NCBI RefSeq assembly: GCF_004216755.1
Contig: NZ_SGWZ01000002.1
Span: forward strand, 124,001 to 188,000
Origin: Kerstersia gyiorum
GTDB taxonomy: Bacteria > Pseudomonadota > Gammaproteobacteria > Burkholderiales > Burkholderiaceae_B
DNA length: 64,000 bases
Direction of reading: 5' to 3'
The notes beneath the pieces are model-generated. The model saw only the letters and a program-made list of their open reading frames with translations, did no database searches and was not told the origin of the DNA. Shown here piece after piece: positions 36,321-45,005 of the stretch. Position 1 is the first letter of the stretch. Each line of letters begins with the position of its first letter. The position numbers and the translations under genes were made by a program.

Positions 36321-37481
36321 TCAGTGATAGACCTGCAGCACAACCACTGCACCGGTGCCCGACAGTACCGGGGCGCCATCGGAGCTGATCAGCGCGTTAT
36401 TGAAACCCGTCAGGGCAACGGCACGGCTGGCCGGGCTGCGCAAACCCTGCGCATCGACGGCAATGATGCTGGCGTAGTAGCGCGGTTCGGTCAGGCGAGC
36501 CTGCAAAGGGGGCGCTGCCAGTGTCTGGCGTTCGATGATCTGGCTGCCTTGGGCGTCGTGGCTGTATTGCACCAGATAGGAAACAGCACCGGGCACCGGG
36601 GCAAAGTCCACCGTCCATTGGCCGCCTTCGGGCTGGCTGCTCAGGATGGCCGGGGCGGCCGGCAGGGCAACAATGGGATGCGAACTGCCATCGGCACTGA
36701 CGCGCGTGCCATACCCCGCAGCCACGCGTCGGGAGGTGTCGGCCTGTGTGGTGGAGGGGCCTGAGGCCAGTTGTACCTGGCCGTCCAGCACTTCGTTGAT
36801 GGTGCCGCTTTCATCGACGCGCACCCGAAAGCGCGTGCCGCGTACGCCTGTAATGGTTACCGGGGTGCGTACTTCGAAGCGTCCGACCCCTTCGTGCTGC
36901 GGTGATACCTCGGTTTCAAGGTCGCCCTGTTCCAAGGCGACGACGGAATCAATCAGCCCTGTGCCAGCGAATTGCTGCAGCAGTTCAACGTTGAGCTGGC
37001 TATCCTCGGGAAGCGCAACGAAACCGCCGTCCGGCAGGCGGATGGCAGCGGCGCTGCCAGCCGTGGTTTCCAGCCGTTGGCCGGTTGCCAGCGCCTGCCC
37101 ATTGCTGGCAGGGGCGCCATTGACCAGCACCGTTCCCTGCACGTACTCCAGCACGGCAGTGGCTGGGAGACGCGGAATCCAGGATAACGGGATGCGCAAC
37201 TGCTTGCCTATGGGCAGGCGGAATTCGTCGGCGATACGGTTGAACTCCGCAAGGGCCTTCCAGCGGCCGACATCCAGCAGATACGTGCTGGCCAGGTCGC
37301 CCAGCGTGTCGTCCTTGCGTACGTAATACAGGAAATCTTCCTTGTCAGTACCTGCCGGCTGGGCCAGGGCCACGGACGGAAGGATCGCGCAGCCCAACAG
37401 CACAAACCCGGCGGCGAGTTTCTGGCGCAAGGACAAAGCACCGGCTTGCGCCTGGTGACGAGGAAGAAAGGAGTCGGTCAT
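36321..37481 (-). CDS. Secreted LysM-FecR domain protein
   Basis: A 386-residue exported protein. The signal segment LAAGFVLLGCAILPSVALAQ ends near residue 41. A LysM-like domain (YYVRKDDTLGDLASTYLLD, about residues 52-98) should bind peptidoglycan. A FecR domain follows (VEVRTP-type block FEVRTPVTITGVRGTRFRVR), then a fibronectin-like C-terminal part. It sits between the response regulator (9 bp upstream) and the CHASE2 kinase, so it probably acts as a periplasmic component of that signalling unit. This is not classical FecIR iron signalling, because no ECF sigma factor is encoded here. Confidence 0.82.
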   Translation of the reverse strand: MTDSFLPRHQAQAGALSLRQKLAAGFVLLGCAILPSVALAQPAGTDKEDFLYYVRKDDTLGDLASTYLLDVGRWKALAEFNRIADEFRLPIGKQLRIPLSWIPRLPATAVLEYVQGTVLVNGAPASNGQALATGQRLETTAGSAAAIRLPDGGFVALPEDSQLNVELLQQFAGTGLIDSVVALEQGDLETEVSPQHEGVGRFEVRTPVTITGVRGTRFRVRVDESGTINEVLDGQVQLASGPSTTQADTSRRVAAGYGTRVSADGSSHPIVALPAAPAILSSQPEGGQWTVDFAPVPGAVSYLVQYSHDAQGSQIIERQTLAAPPLQARLTEPRYYASIIAVDAQGLRSPASRAVALTGFNNALISSDGAPVLSGTGAVVVLQVYH

Positions 37482-37490
37482 GATGGAGAT

Positions 37491-38192
37491 TCAGGATTCC
37501 GTAATGATTTCCAGGCGATAGCCCAGTGCGTAGGATGACGTCAGCCGCACGCCGTTTTCCGGCCGGAGCTGGAGTTTCTGGCGGATGTTGGACAGGTGGG
37601 TGTCCAGTGTGCGCGAAGTCGGGGGAATTTCCCGGTTCCAGACGGCATCTGCGAGCATGGCACGCGACAGCAGCTGGTCCGCCTGGCGGAAGAACAGCAG
37701 CGCCAGCTCGTATTCCTTGGGTGTCAGCACGGCAGGTGTGCCGTCCAGGGAAATCGTGCGGCTGCCGGTATCTATCGTGTAGCGGCCAAAGGTCAGCAGA
37801 CCCTGTTCCGGTTCCTCGGGGTAGACGCGTCGCAGCAGGGCGCGGATGCGCGCCAGCAACTCCACCTTGCGCCAGGGCTTGGTAATGTAGTCGTCCGCAC
37901 CGGATTGCAGGCCCCGGGCCAGATCGTTCTCATCCGTGCGGCTGGTCACGAAAATGATGGGCAGCGCTACGCCATGGCGGCTGCGGATCTTTTTAAGGAC
38001 CTCTTCGCCATCCATATTGGGGAGGTTCCAATCCAGGATAAGCAGATCGAAGCTCTGGCTGCGCACCGCGGCCAGCATGCTGGAGCCGTCGCGGAAAAGC
38101 GTACAACGGAAGCCTGCCTGGAGTAGTGTTTGCTGCATTTGGGCGCCCTGGCTGGGATCGTCCTCGAGCACCGCGATGTGTGGTTCGCGCAT
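37491..38192 (-). CDS. OmpR/PhoB-family response regulator
   Basis: A 233-residue regulator. The receiver domain has the acidic pocket EDD (residues 10-12), phospho-acceptor Asp54 (LILDWNLP), Thr in FVTSRT and Lys in YITKPW. The C-terminal winged helix contains LTPKEYELALLFF and RTLDTHLSNIRQKL. It is the first gene of the operon with the FecR protein and CHASE2 kinase. A tandem 11-bp direct repeat lies 177 bp upstream, matching how OmpR-type dimers bind. Confidence 0.92.
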   Translation of the reverse strand: MREPHIAVLEDDPSQGAQMQQTLLQAGFRCTLFRDGSSMLAAVRSQSFDLLILDWNLPNMDGEEVLKKIRSRHGVALPIIFVTSRTDENDLARGLQSGADDYITKPWRKVELLARIRALLRRVYPEEPEQGLLTFGRYTIDTGSRTISLDGTPAVLTPKEYELALLFFRQADQLLSRAMLADAVWNREIPPTSRTLDTHLSNIRQKLQLRPENGVRLTSSYALGYRLEIITES

Positions 38193-38368
38193 GGTATCTG
38201 TTATGTTTCCTGCTGGGATAAGGGTAGGGCGGCCGGGCCTGTCAACGCTTTGCCATTGCCTTTGATGGCGCGCATAAAACGTGGGCGCACGTCGAAGGCA
38301 ACCGTCTTGGGCACGAGCGGGCGCCTTCTACCGGTGAAGTGAAAAAGAATACGACTTTTCGGGCGCGC

Positions 38369-38390
38369 GGGCGTTACTTGGGCGTTACTT
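38369..38390. promoter_or_regulatory. Tandem 11-bp direct repeat, candidate OmpR-type binding site
   Basis: GGGCGTTACTT occurs twice without a gap (38369-38379 and 38380-38390). The spacing is about one helical turn, the arrangement recognised by head-to-tail OmpR-family dimers. It lies upstream of the divergent response regulator and guaB genes. Confidence 0.45.
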
Positions 38391-38606
38391 ATCTATTATC
38401 CAATATTTTCGATTGTTTAGTTCTATCTGAGGCCATGTTTGTGTCTGATGCCTGAATTCCCGTAGGGCAGGCTTTTGGATCACTATATGCGACGGAAAGT
38501 TCCAAAAATTGCATCATTGATCGTTTTTTCGACGAAATTGTGCATGTTTTGACGCTTTCATGCCAGGGTGGCACAGTGTGTTTTTGTCCCTTAAGCAACA
38601 CCGGGG

Positions 38607-38635
38607 GGGACAGCTGGGCCACATGAGCGTATAAT
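38607..38635 (+). promoter_or_regulatory. guaB promoter
   Basis: GGGACA (38607-38612; four of six matches to TTGACA) and a perfect TATAAT (38630-38635) are separated by 17 bp. Transcription would begin about 20 bp before the guaB ATG, which has a GGAG ribosome site at 38650-38653. Confidence 0.65.
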
Positions 38636-38660
38636 CTTGCTTTGCGCCCGGAGTATCCTC

Positions 38661-40121
38661 ATGCGTTTAATTCAAAAAGCGCTCACTTTCGACGATGTGC
38701 TGCTGGTGCCGGCATATTCGGAAGTGCTGCCCAGGGACACCTCCCTGACCACCCGCCTCACCCGCAACATTTCCCTCAATATCCCCTTCGTCTCGGCCGC
38801 CATGGATACCGTGACCGAAGCGCGCTTGGCCATTGCCATGGCGCAAGAGGGCGGGATTGGCATCATCCACAAGAATCTATCCATCGAAGAGCAGGCGCGT
38901 GAAGTCTCGCGTGTGAAGCGTCACGAGTTCGGTATTGTCATCGACCCCGTGACCGTCACGCCCGACATGCGTGTGCGTGATGCTGTCGCTCTGCAGGAGC
39001 AGCACGGCATTTCCGGCCTGCCGGTGGTGCAGGGCAAGGCCCTGGTCGGCATCGTCACGAACCGCGACCTGCGCTTCGAAGACCGCCTGGACCTGCCGCT
39101 GCGCGAGATCATGACGCCCAAGGAGCGTCTTGTCACCATGAACGAAGGCGCCACGCTGGATGAAGCGCAGGCCCTGATGCACAAGCATCGACTGGAACGC
39201 GTGCTCATCGTCAACGACGCATTCGAGCTGCGCGGCCTGGCAACGGTCAAGGACATCGTCAAGAACACGGCCCATCCCTTCGCCTGCAAGGACGCCCAGG
39301 GCCAGCTGCGCGTTGGCGCTGCGGTCGGCGTCGGCGGCGATTCGCAGGAACGCGTGGCCCGGCTGGTCGCGGCTGGCGTAGACGTGCTCATCGTCGACAC
39401 CGCGCACGGCCACTCGGCAGGCGTGATTGAAGGCGTACGTTGGGTCAAGCAGAACTTCCCGCATGTTGACGTCATCGGCGGCAACATTGCCACCGGTGCA
39501 GCAGCGCTGGCGCTGGCCGAGGCCGGTGCGGACGGCGTCAAGGTCGGTATCGGCCCGGGTTCCATCTGCACCACGCGTATCGTCGCCGGTGTCGGCGTGC
39601 CCCAGATCACGGCGATTGCCAATGTTGCCAAGGCACTCGAAGGCACGGGCGTACCGCTCATCGCCGACGGCGGTGTGCGCTACTCGGGCGACGTCTCCAA
39701 GGCACTGGCGGCTGGCGCCTCCAGTGTCATGATGGGCGGCATGTTTGCTGGCACCGAAGAGTCGCCGGGTGAAGTCGTGCTGTTCCAGGGACGTTCCTAC
39801 AAGTCCTATCGCGGCATGGGCAGCCTGGGCGCGATGAGCAAAGGCTCGGCGGACCGCTACTTCCAGGATCCCGCCAACAACGTCGACAAGCTCGTACCGG
39901 AAGGTATTGAAGGCCGCGTTCCCTACAAGGGCAGCGTCCTGGCCATCATCTACCAACTGGTGGGTGGTGTGCGTGCCTCCATGGGCTACTGCGGTTGCGC
40001 GACCATCGAGGACCTCCGCACCAAGGCCGAGTTCGTCGAGATCACGGCAGCCGGTGTGCGCGAATCCCACGTGCACGACGTGCAGATCACCAAGGAAGCC
40101 CCGAACTACCGGGCTGACTGA
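38661..40121 (+). CDS. guaB: IMP dehydrogenase
   Basis: A 486-residue enzyme that oxidises IMP to XMP, the first committed GMP step. The N-terminus is LIQKALTFDDVLLVPAYSEV. A CBS pair spans about residues 95-205. The catalytic loop is GIGPGSICTTRIV, and GMGSLGAMSKGSADRY forms the flap region. Start ATG 38661 fits the family N-terminus. A terminator separates it from guaA, the next enzyme of the pathway. Confidence 0.97.
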   Translation: MRLIQKALTFDDVLLVPAYSEVLPRDTSLTTRLTRNISLNIPFVSAAMDTVTEARLAIAMAQEGGIGIIHKNLSIEEQAREVSRVKRHEFGIVIDPVTVTPDMRVRDAVALQEQHGISGLPVVQGKALVGIVTNRDLRFEDRLDLPLREIMTPKERLVTMNEGATLDEAQALMHKHRLERVLIVNDAFELRGLATVKDIVKNTAHPFACKDAQGQLRVGAAVGVGGDSQERVARLVAAGVDVLIVDTAHGHSAGVIEGVRWVKQNFPHVDVIGGNIATGAAALALAEAGADGVKVGIGPGSICTTRIVAGVGVPQITAIANVAKALEGTGVPLIADGGVRYSGDVSKALAAGASSVMMGGMFAGTEESPGEVVLFQGRSYKSYRGMGSLGAMSKGSADRYFQDPANNVDKLVPEGIEGRVPYKGSVLAIIYQLVGGVRASMGYCGCATIEDLRTKAEFVEITAAGVRESHVHDVQITKEAPNYRAD

Positions 40122-40133
40122 TGTGACATGACG

Positions 40134-40158
40134 GCCTCCTTGAAGGAGGCTGTTTTTC
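40134..40158 (+). terminator. Terminator between guaB and guaA
   Basis: GCCTCCT (40134-40140) and AGGAGGC (40144-40150) form a stem with a 3-nt loop. A T-run follows at 40153-40157. It may act as a partial terminator or attenuator ahead of guaA. Confidence 0.8.
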
Positions 40159-40257
40159 TTTTCGGCGTGCGCCGCCCGGCTTGGGCGGCGGCCCGGAGCG
40201 CCAGGGAAATCCTCTTCACTGGCACAACCGACCAGACTAATTACCCTCTCTTCTTCC

Positions 40258-41850
40258 ATGCACCAACGCATTCTGATCCTAGACTACGGTTCGCAGGTCA
40301 CCCAACTGATCGCCCGCCGCGTGCGCGAGGCTGGCGTGTATTGCGAAATCCATCCTGGCGACGTCAGCAACGAATTCCTGCGCGAGCAGCAAGGCCTGGG
40401 CCTCAAGGGCATCATCCTGTCGGGCAGCCATGCCTCGGCCTATGGTGCGGATGCAATCAAGGCGCCGGATTCGGTCTTTGAGCTGGGTGTGCCGGTGCTG
40501 GGCATCTGCTACGGCATGCAGGTCATGGCGCAGCAACTGGGCGGCCAGGTCAGCTTCTCCGACCATCGTGAATTCGGCTATGCCGAAGTCCGTGCCCAGG
40601 GCCACACCAAGTTGCTCGAAGGCATCGAAGACTTCCGCGACGACGCCGGCCACGGCATGCTCAAAGTCTGGATGAGCCACGGCGACAAGGTCGTCGCGTT
40701 GCCGTCGGGCTTCGTCCTGATGGCCTCCACGCCGTCGTGCCCCATCGCGGGCATGGCTGATGAAGCGCGTGGATTCTATGCCGTGCAGTTCCATCCGGAA
40801 GTCACCCACACGGTACAGGGCCAGGCCATGTTGACGCGCTTCGTGCGCGACATCTGCGGTTGCGACGCCGACTGGAACATGCCCGACTACGTCGAGGAAG
40901 CCGTGGCCCGCATTCGCGAACAGGTCGGCAGCGACGAAGTTATCCTGGGCCTCTCCGGCGGCGTGGACTCTTCCGTCGCGGCGGCGCTGATTCACCGCGC
41001 CATCGGCGACCAGCTCACCTGCGTCTTCGTCGACCACGGTTTGCTGCGGCTGGACGAAGGCAAACAAGTCATGGACACCTTTGCGCGCAACATGGGCGTC
41101 AAGGTTGTGCACATCGACGCCAGTGATCGCTTCCTGGGCAAACTGGCCGGTGTCTCTGATCCTGAAGCCAAGCGCAAAATCATCGGCCGTGAATTCGTCG
41201 AAGTCTTCCAGGAAGAGGCCGGCAAGCTCACCAACGCCCGTTGGCTGGCCCAAGGCACCATCTACCCGGACGTCATCGAATCGGCCGCCAGCAAAACCGG
41301 CAAGGCCGTTGCCATCAAATCGCACCACAACGTAGGTGGCCTGCCCGACACGCTGCACCTCCAGCTGCTCGAGCCGTTGCGCGAACTCTTCAAGGACGAA
41401 GTGCGCAAACTCGGCGTCGCGCTGGGCCTGCCGCATGAAATGGTCTATCGCCACCCGTTCCCCGGCCCCGGCCTGGGCGTGCGCATCCTGGGTGAAGTCA
41501 AACGCGAATATGCAGACCTGCTGCGCCGCGCCGACGCCATCTTCATCGAAGAACTGCGCAACACCATCGACAAGGAAACCGGCAAAAGCTGGTACGACCT
41601 GACCTCGCAGGCCTTCACCGTCTTCCTGCCGGTGAAATCCGTAGGCGTCATGGGCGACGGCCGCACCTACGAATACGTCGTCTCCCTGCGGGCAGTGCAG
41701 ACCTCCGACTTCATGACCGCAGACTGGGCAGAACTGCCGTACTCGCTGTTGAAGAAGGTATCGGGTCGCATCATTAATGAAGTGCGCGGCATCAACCGCG
41801 TGGCCTACGATGTATCGAGCAAGCCACCTGCGACGATTGAGTGGGAATGA
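40258..41850 (+). CDS. guaA: GMP synthase (glutamine-hydrolysing)
   Basis: A 530-residue enzyme that aminates XMP to GMP. The glutaminase domain has the nucleophile in GICYGMQ and the His/Glu pair in VQFHPEVTHT. The ATP pyrophosphatase domain has the PP-loop LSGGVDSSVAA. The C-terminal dimerisation domain ends PPATIEWE. The last codons (GAGTGGGAATGA, 41839-41850) form the attachment core of the integrated element that begins immediately after the gene. The reading frame is intact, so integration restores the guaA end. Confidence 0.97.
   Translation: MHQRILILDYGSQVTQLIARRVREAGVYCEIHPGDVSNEFLREQQGLGLKGIILSGSHASAYGADAIKAPDSVFELGVPVLGICYGMQVMAQQLGGQVSFSDHREFGYAEVRAQGHTKLLEGIEDFRDDAGHGMLKVWMSHGDKVVALPSGFVLMASTPSCPIAGMADEARGFYAVQFHPEVTHTVQGQAMLTRFVRDICGCDADWNMPDYVEEAVARIREQVGSDEVILGLSGGVDSSVAAALIHRAIGDQLTCVFVDHGLLRLDEGKQVMDTFARNMGVKVVHIDASDRFLGKLAGVSDPEAKRKIIGREFVEVFQEEAGKLTNARWLAQGTIYPDVIESAASKTGKAVAIKSHHNVGGLPDTLHLQLLEPLRELFKDEVRKLGVALGLPHEMVYRHPFPGPGLGVRILGEVKREYADLLRRADAIFIEELRNTIDKETGKSWYDLTSQAFTVFLPVKSVGVMGDGRTYEYVVSLRAVQTSDFMTADWAELPYSLLKKVSGRIINEVRGINRVAYDVSSKPPATIEWE
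41839..41850. other. Left attachment core (attL) at the guaA 3' end
   Basis: GAGTGGGAATGA covers the last three sense codons and stop of guaA. Near-identical copies (11 of 12) occur at 56234-56245 and 57041-57052, on the far side of the element whose integrase starts 308 bp downstream. The guaA 3' end is an established integration hotspot for genomic islands. Confidence 0.7.
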
Positions 41851-41900
41851 TCCCGCGTCTGGTATGACTAGGCACTACATGGCATGAAAGGTGTTGATAA

Positions 41901-41924
41901 GCCCGCGTAATTGCGGGCTTTTTT
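41901..41924 (+). terminator. Intrinsic terminator after guaA
   Basis: GCCCGC (41901-41906) and GCGGGC (41913-41918) with a 6-nt loop are followed by six T (41919-41924). Confidence 0.9.
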
Positions 41925-41993
41925 GTCTTTTTGGGTGGCACTGTCTGGCATTGTTCGGCAGCTTCAAGCATGATTTTTTCATGGCATCAAACT

Positions 41994-42134
41994 TGGTATC
42001 ATGGGCTGTCGATACCATGAGTCGCGCCGATACCATGCCATGTTTGTTCACAGGGCCATGGTATTGAAAACATACAACCTATTGTTTTATATGGATTAAT
42101 GTTGATTTTCGGCGTGGTTTTCAATCATGGTATC
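41994..42134. repeat. Cluster of TGGTAT(C/T) motifs, candidate integrase arm-type sites
   Basis: Five copies of TGGTATC/T or its complement lie in 141 bp before the integrase gene: 41994-42000 (+), 42011-42017 (-), 42029-42035 (-), 42059-42065 (+) and 42128-42134 (+). Further copies occur near the right end at 56155-56161 and 56394-56400. Such short repeats flanking the core fit arm-binding sites of a tyrosine integrase. The rest of the 307-bp gap holds the guaA terminator and no gene. Confidence 0.55.
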
Positions 42135-42157
42135 AGAATGGACATGGAGCCCCTCTG

Positions 42158-43360
42158 ATGCTGACCGATACCAAGCTGCGCAACCTCAAGCCTCAAGACA
42201 AGCTGTACAAGGTGAATGACAGGGATGGCCTGTATGTGGCCGTCACGCCCACCGGCACCATCTCGTTCCGCTACAACTACGCCATCCACGGCAGGCAGGA
42301 GACGATCACGTTCGGGCGCTACGGCCTGGGCGGCATCACGCTGGCCGAAGCGCGTGAGCAGCTGGGTGAAGCCAAGAAGATGATTACGGCGGGCAAATCG
42401 CCAGCCAAGGAGAAGGCCCGCGACAAGGCGCGTGTCAAAGATGCGGAAACCTTCGATGCCTGGGCGCAGAAATGGCTACGTGGCTACCAGATGGCTGACT
42501 CCACCCGCGATATGCGAAGGTCAGTTTATGAGCGAGAGCTACTGCCAAAATTTGGCAAGATGAAGCTGGACGAGATCAACCATGAAGACCTGCGAGCCTT
42601 GACCGATGGCATCGTGGAGCGTGGCGCACCGGCCACAGCCGTTCATGTGCGTGAGGTCGTGCTGCAAGTCTATCGTTGGGCTATCGAGCGCGGTCAGAAG
42701 GTTGAGAACCCAGCGGAATTGGTGCGGCCAGCCAGCATTGCCCGGTTTGAACCACGCGACCGCGCGTTGACGCCGGACGAGATCGGCCTGATGTACCAGT
42801 ACATCGAGCGCATCGGCACGACACCATCTATCCGCGCTGCAGCCAAGCTCTTGCTGCTGACGATGGTGCGAAAAAGTGAACTGACCAACGCCAAATGGAG
42901 CGAGATTAGCTTCAGCGAAGCGTTGTGGACGATCCCCAAGGAGCGGATGAAGCGCCGTAACCCGCATCTGGTCTTCTTGTCCCGGCAGGCGCTGGATATT
43001 TTTATCGCTCTGAAAACCTTTTCGGGCGGCTCTGAGTACGTGCTGCCGTCGCGTTACGACATCGACGCGCCGATGAGCAGCGCCACACTGAATCAGGTGC
43101 TGACGTTGACCTATAGGTTGGCGCAGAAAGAGGGCAAGTCATTGAGCAAGTTCGGCCCGCATGACCTGCGACGTACGGCCAGCACCTTGCTGCATGAGGC
43201 TGGGTATAACAGCGACTGGATAGAGAAGTGTCTGGCGCACGAGCAGCGGGGCGTGCGGGCGGTCTACAACAAGGCTGAATATCGCGAGCAGCGAGCGTCT
43301 ATGTTGCAGGACTGGGCGGACATGATTGATGAGTGGGCAGGAAGGGGCGTGAGGTCCTAG
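42158..43360 (+). CDS. int: Tyrosine-type integrase of the guaA-inserted element
   Basis: A 400-residue P4-like integrase. It has an N-terminal DUF4102-type arm-binding domain (LYVAVTPTGTISFRYNY), a core-binding domain (FDAWAQKWLRGYQ, about residue 99) and the catalytic domain. The catalytic set is complete: Arg238, His335 and Arg338 (PHDLRRTAS), His361 (LAHEQ), Tyr370 (RAVY). It lies 308 bp from guaA and points into the element. It should catalyse recombination between the guaA core and the circular element. A decayed relative lies at 56427-56697. Confidence 0.93.
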   Translation: MLTDTKLRNLKPQDKLYKVNDRDGLYVAVTPTGTISFRYNYAIHGRQETITFGRYGLGGITLAEAREQLGEAKKMITAGKSPAKEKARDKARVKDAETFDAWAQKWLRGYQMADSTRDMRRSVYERELLPKFGKMKLDEINHEDLRALTDGIVERGAPATAVHVREVVLQVYRWAIERGQKVENPAELVRPASIARFEPRDRALTPDEIGLMYQYIERIGTTPSIRAAAKLLLLTMVRKSELTNAKWSEISFSEALWTIPKERMKRRNPHLVFLSRQALDIFIALKTFSGGSEYVLPSRYDIDAPMSSATLNQVLTLTYRLAQKEGKSLSKFGPHDLRRTASTLLHEAGYNSDWIEKCLAHEQRGVRAVYNKAEYREQRASMLQDWADMIDEWAGRGVRS

Positions 43361-43389
43361 AGTGCGATTGCGCAGCCTGTGAGGTTCGT

Positions 43390-43629
43390 TCAGGCCGGTT
43401 TGGCGTAAGGGTCAAGCTTCTTGATGGCTTCCGAGGGGGCTTTGTTGCATGCCTTGCACCATTCCACGAATTCGGCCAAGTCGATGTACTGCTCGCCTCG
43501 CTCTACCTTGGATACATAGCTCTGGCCACGATCCAGCTTGCAGGCAAGCTCTACCTGCGTGAGACCTGCGTTCATGCGGGTTTCACGAAGCAGGGTCCGT
43601 ATTGCCTCGTAGACTTGACTATAGAGCAT
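43390..43629 (-). CDS. Small XRE-family HTH repressor
   Basis: A 79-residue protein made almost entirely of a Cro/C1-type HTH (MNAGLTQVELACKLDRGQSYVSKVERGE, residues about 19-46). It is convergent with the integrase gene and divergent from a small membrane-protein gene. A 30-bp imperfect palindrome spans its own start codon and further GACTAT half-sites lie upstream, so it probably represses itself and the divergent gene. A role in maintaining the integrated state is possible but unproven. Confidence 0.82.
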   Translation of the reverse strand: MLYSQVYEAIRTLLRETRMNAGLTQVELACKLDRGQSYVSKVERGEQYIDLAEFVEWCKACNKAPSEAIKKLDPYAKPA

Positions 43630-43705
43630 CTTTCGATGCTATAGTCTGCTTTTGAATATTCGAATTTAGACTATTTTGAGTGCCGTATGAAACCCAAAAT
43701 AGTCT
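43617..43705. promoter_or_regulatory. Operator region with GACTAT palindromes around the XRE repressor start
   Basis: GACTATAGAGCATC (43617-43630), TTTC, then GATGCTATAGTC (43635-43646) form a 12-bp-arm dyad with one bulged A that overlaps the XRE ATG (43629). A second dyad, AGACTATTTTG (43668-43678) and CAAAATAGTCT (43695-43705), is perfect with a 16-nt spacer. All four arms share GACTAT. Confidence 0.65.
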
Positions 43706-43736
43706 TGCATGGTTATCTCTTTGTTAGTGCCGAAAA

Positions 43737-43922
43737 ATGAACAAAAAGCTCATCGTGATTATCGTGGCGGCAATTGTTGCTGTGTTGGTTGTTGTGATTA
43801 ATATCGGCGATAGCGGCGGGGCAGATAGCCAGCCCACCCTGGGAACCGATTCGATGCCTGCAACGAAGGGCTTCACGCATACGGCACCAAAAAATAGCGA
43901 TGCTCGGTATAAGGAGTTTTGA
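43737..43922 (+). CDS. Small membrane protein, unknown
   Basis: A 61-residue protein beginning MNKKLIVIIVAAIVAVLVVVI, one strongly hydrophobic segment, followed by a polar tail of about 40 residues. I do not recognise a family. It lies divergent from the XRE repressor gene with the GACTAT operators between them. A small envelope protein such as an entry-exclusion protein would fit the context but is speculative. Confidence 0.5.
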   Translation: MNKKLIVIIVAAIVAVLVVVINIGDSGGADSQPTLGTDSMPATKGFTHTAPKNSDARYKEF

Positions 43923-44043
43923 CTGCCTGCAAGATCAATCTGCTGGTTGGTTTCCGCTGAATCATTTCAGGTTGTCATCTGGTATGGACAGGGCATAGAA
44001 AATAATGCTTCAGTCGGCTAGGCATATAGTCAGAAGTGTCTGG

Positions 44044-44895
44044 TCACTTCATGAACAGTTTTTGAGCGGACGGTTCCGCTGATCTCTGTTTGTGTCTTCT
44101 GATAGCGGCTGATACTGCTTGGCGTGAAGTATTTAGCTGACGGGCGATGTCTGCTTGGCTCATGCCTTGGTCCAGCAGCTCTTGGATATTGCTGATAGCT
44201 GTCCTGGGCGCTTTGACTTCCTGAAGCAGCCGATAAGCTTCGCGTCGAACATAGGCGTGCGCCTCTATATCCCAAGCCGGGAGTGCCCCGCTATTGATAC
44301 CCTGCGACCAGACTGCATCCATTAGAATTTCATATTCTGCTTTGAATCTGCGGTCGCGTTGGTAGGCTCGCCGGGCTTCATCGCTTCGTCTCGGATTATG
44401 AAATTCGCAGTAAAACTTGCTCGGTTTTGCAGCAGTTTCATCTTGCCCTGGTTTCCTCGTAATCCAGGCCAGCTCGCCATGTTTCGCCCACTCCTGATAT
44501 AGGGTGATTCGCTCGACACAGTCTCGAAAGCCAGTGACGGAGCGGTCATTGCGAGTCTCAATAGAATCACAGTACTTATCGTAGAGTCTGGACGCTGTTT
44601 GATGCCCCTGACTGCTCGCTAATGCTCGCTCGTATCGTTTTACGATTGCATCTGCCTTCTCTGCGGCGGCATCCCTGATTGACGGTGTCAGGCCTACGAC
44701 TTTTGCATTTCCTCTGAGCAGTCGCTTGATGACCTGCGGTGAATCTAAGTTGGTTGAATATTCAGTCGTACGCCAGCAAAGCTCGCAGAAACACCATGCG
44801 TAGTGATTGCTCAGCTTGGTGCGGATGCGCTGAGATGATGTCTCGGAAAATCTGGTGATCTGCTGGTAAATAGGATCGAAGCCCTGTTTTTTCAT
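44044..44895 (-). CDS. Uncharacterised Cys/His-containing protein with C-terminal HTH
   Basis: A 283-residue protein from an AT-richer part of the element. Near the N-terminus AWCFCELCWRTTEYS has a CxCxxC cluster. The centre has FYCEFHNPRRSDEARRAYQRD, which resembles a zinc-knuckle-like CxxH motif. The C-terminal MSQADIARQLNTSRQAVSAAIRRH is a clear helix-turn-helix. A DNA-binding role is likely and a specific function is not recognised. It lies between the small membrane protein and the AlpA-like regulator, transcribed opposite to both. Confidence 0.65.
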   Translation of the reverse strand: MKKQGFDPIYQQITRFSETSSQRIRTKLSNHYAWCFCELCWRTTEYSTNLDSPQVIKRLLRGNAKVVGLTPSIRDAAAEKADAIVKRYERALASSQGHQTASRLYDKYCDSIETRNDRSVTGFRDCVERITLYQEWAKHGELAWITRKPGQDETAAKPSKFYCEFHNPRRSDEARRAYQRDRRFKAEYEILMDAVWSQGINSGALPAWDIEAHAYVRREAYRLLQEVKAPRTAISNIQELLDQGMSQADIARQLNTSRQAVSAAIRRHKQRSAEPSAQKLFMK

Positions 44896-45005
44896 GGTCC
44901 TGATTGCGCTGCTGTGATGTCAACTTCATTCTAACTTTTTTGCGAGTCCATACAAGCACTGGCCGGTATCGTCAGGCAACTGATTGATACGGAGTCCCAG
45001 AAAAA

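Larger units (their letters stand above)
38193..38660. other. Divergent regulatory region between the response regulator operon and guaB
   Basis: A locally AT-rich stretch (38385-38580) with no convincing gene. It contains the tandem 11-bp repeat at 38369-38390 and the guaB promoter at 38607-38635. A 77-codon minus-strand frame at 38389-38622 has no family features and is rejected. Confidence 0.6.
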
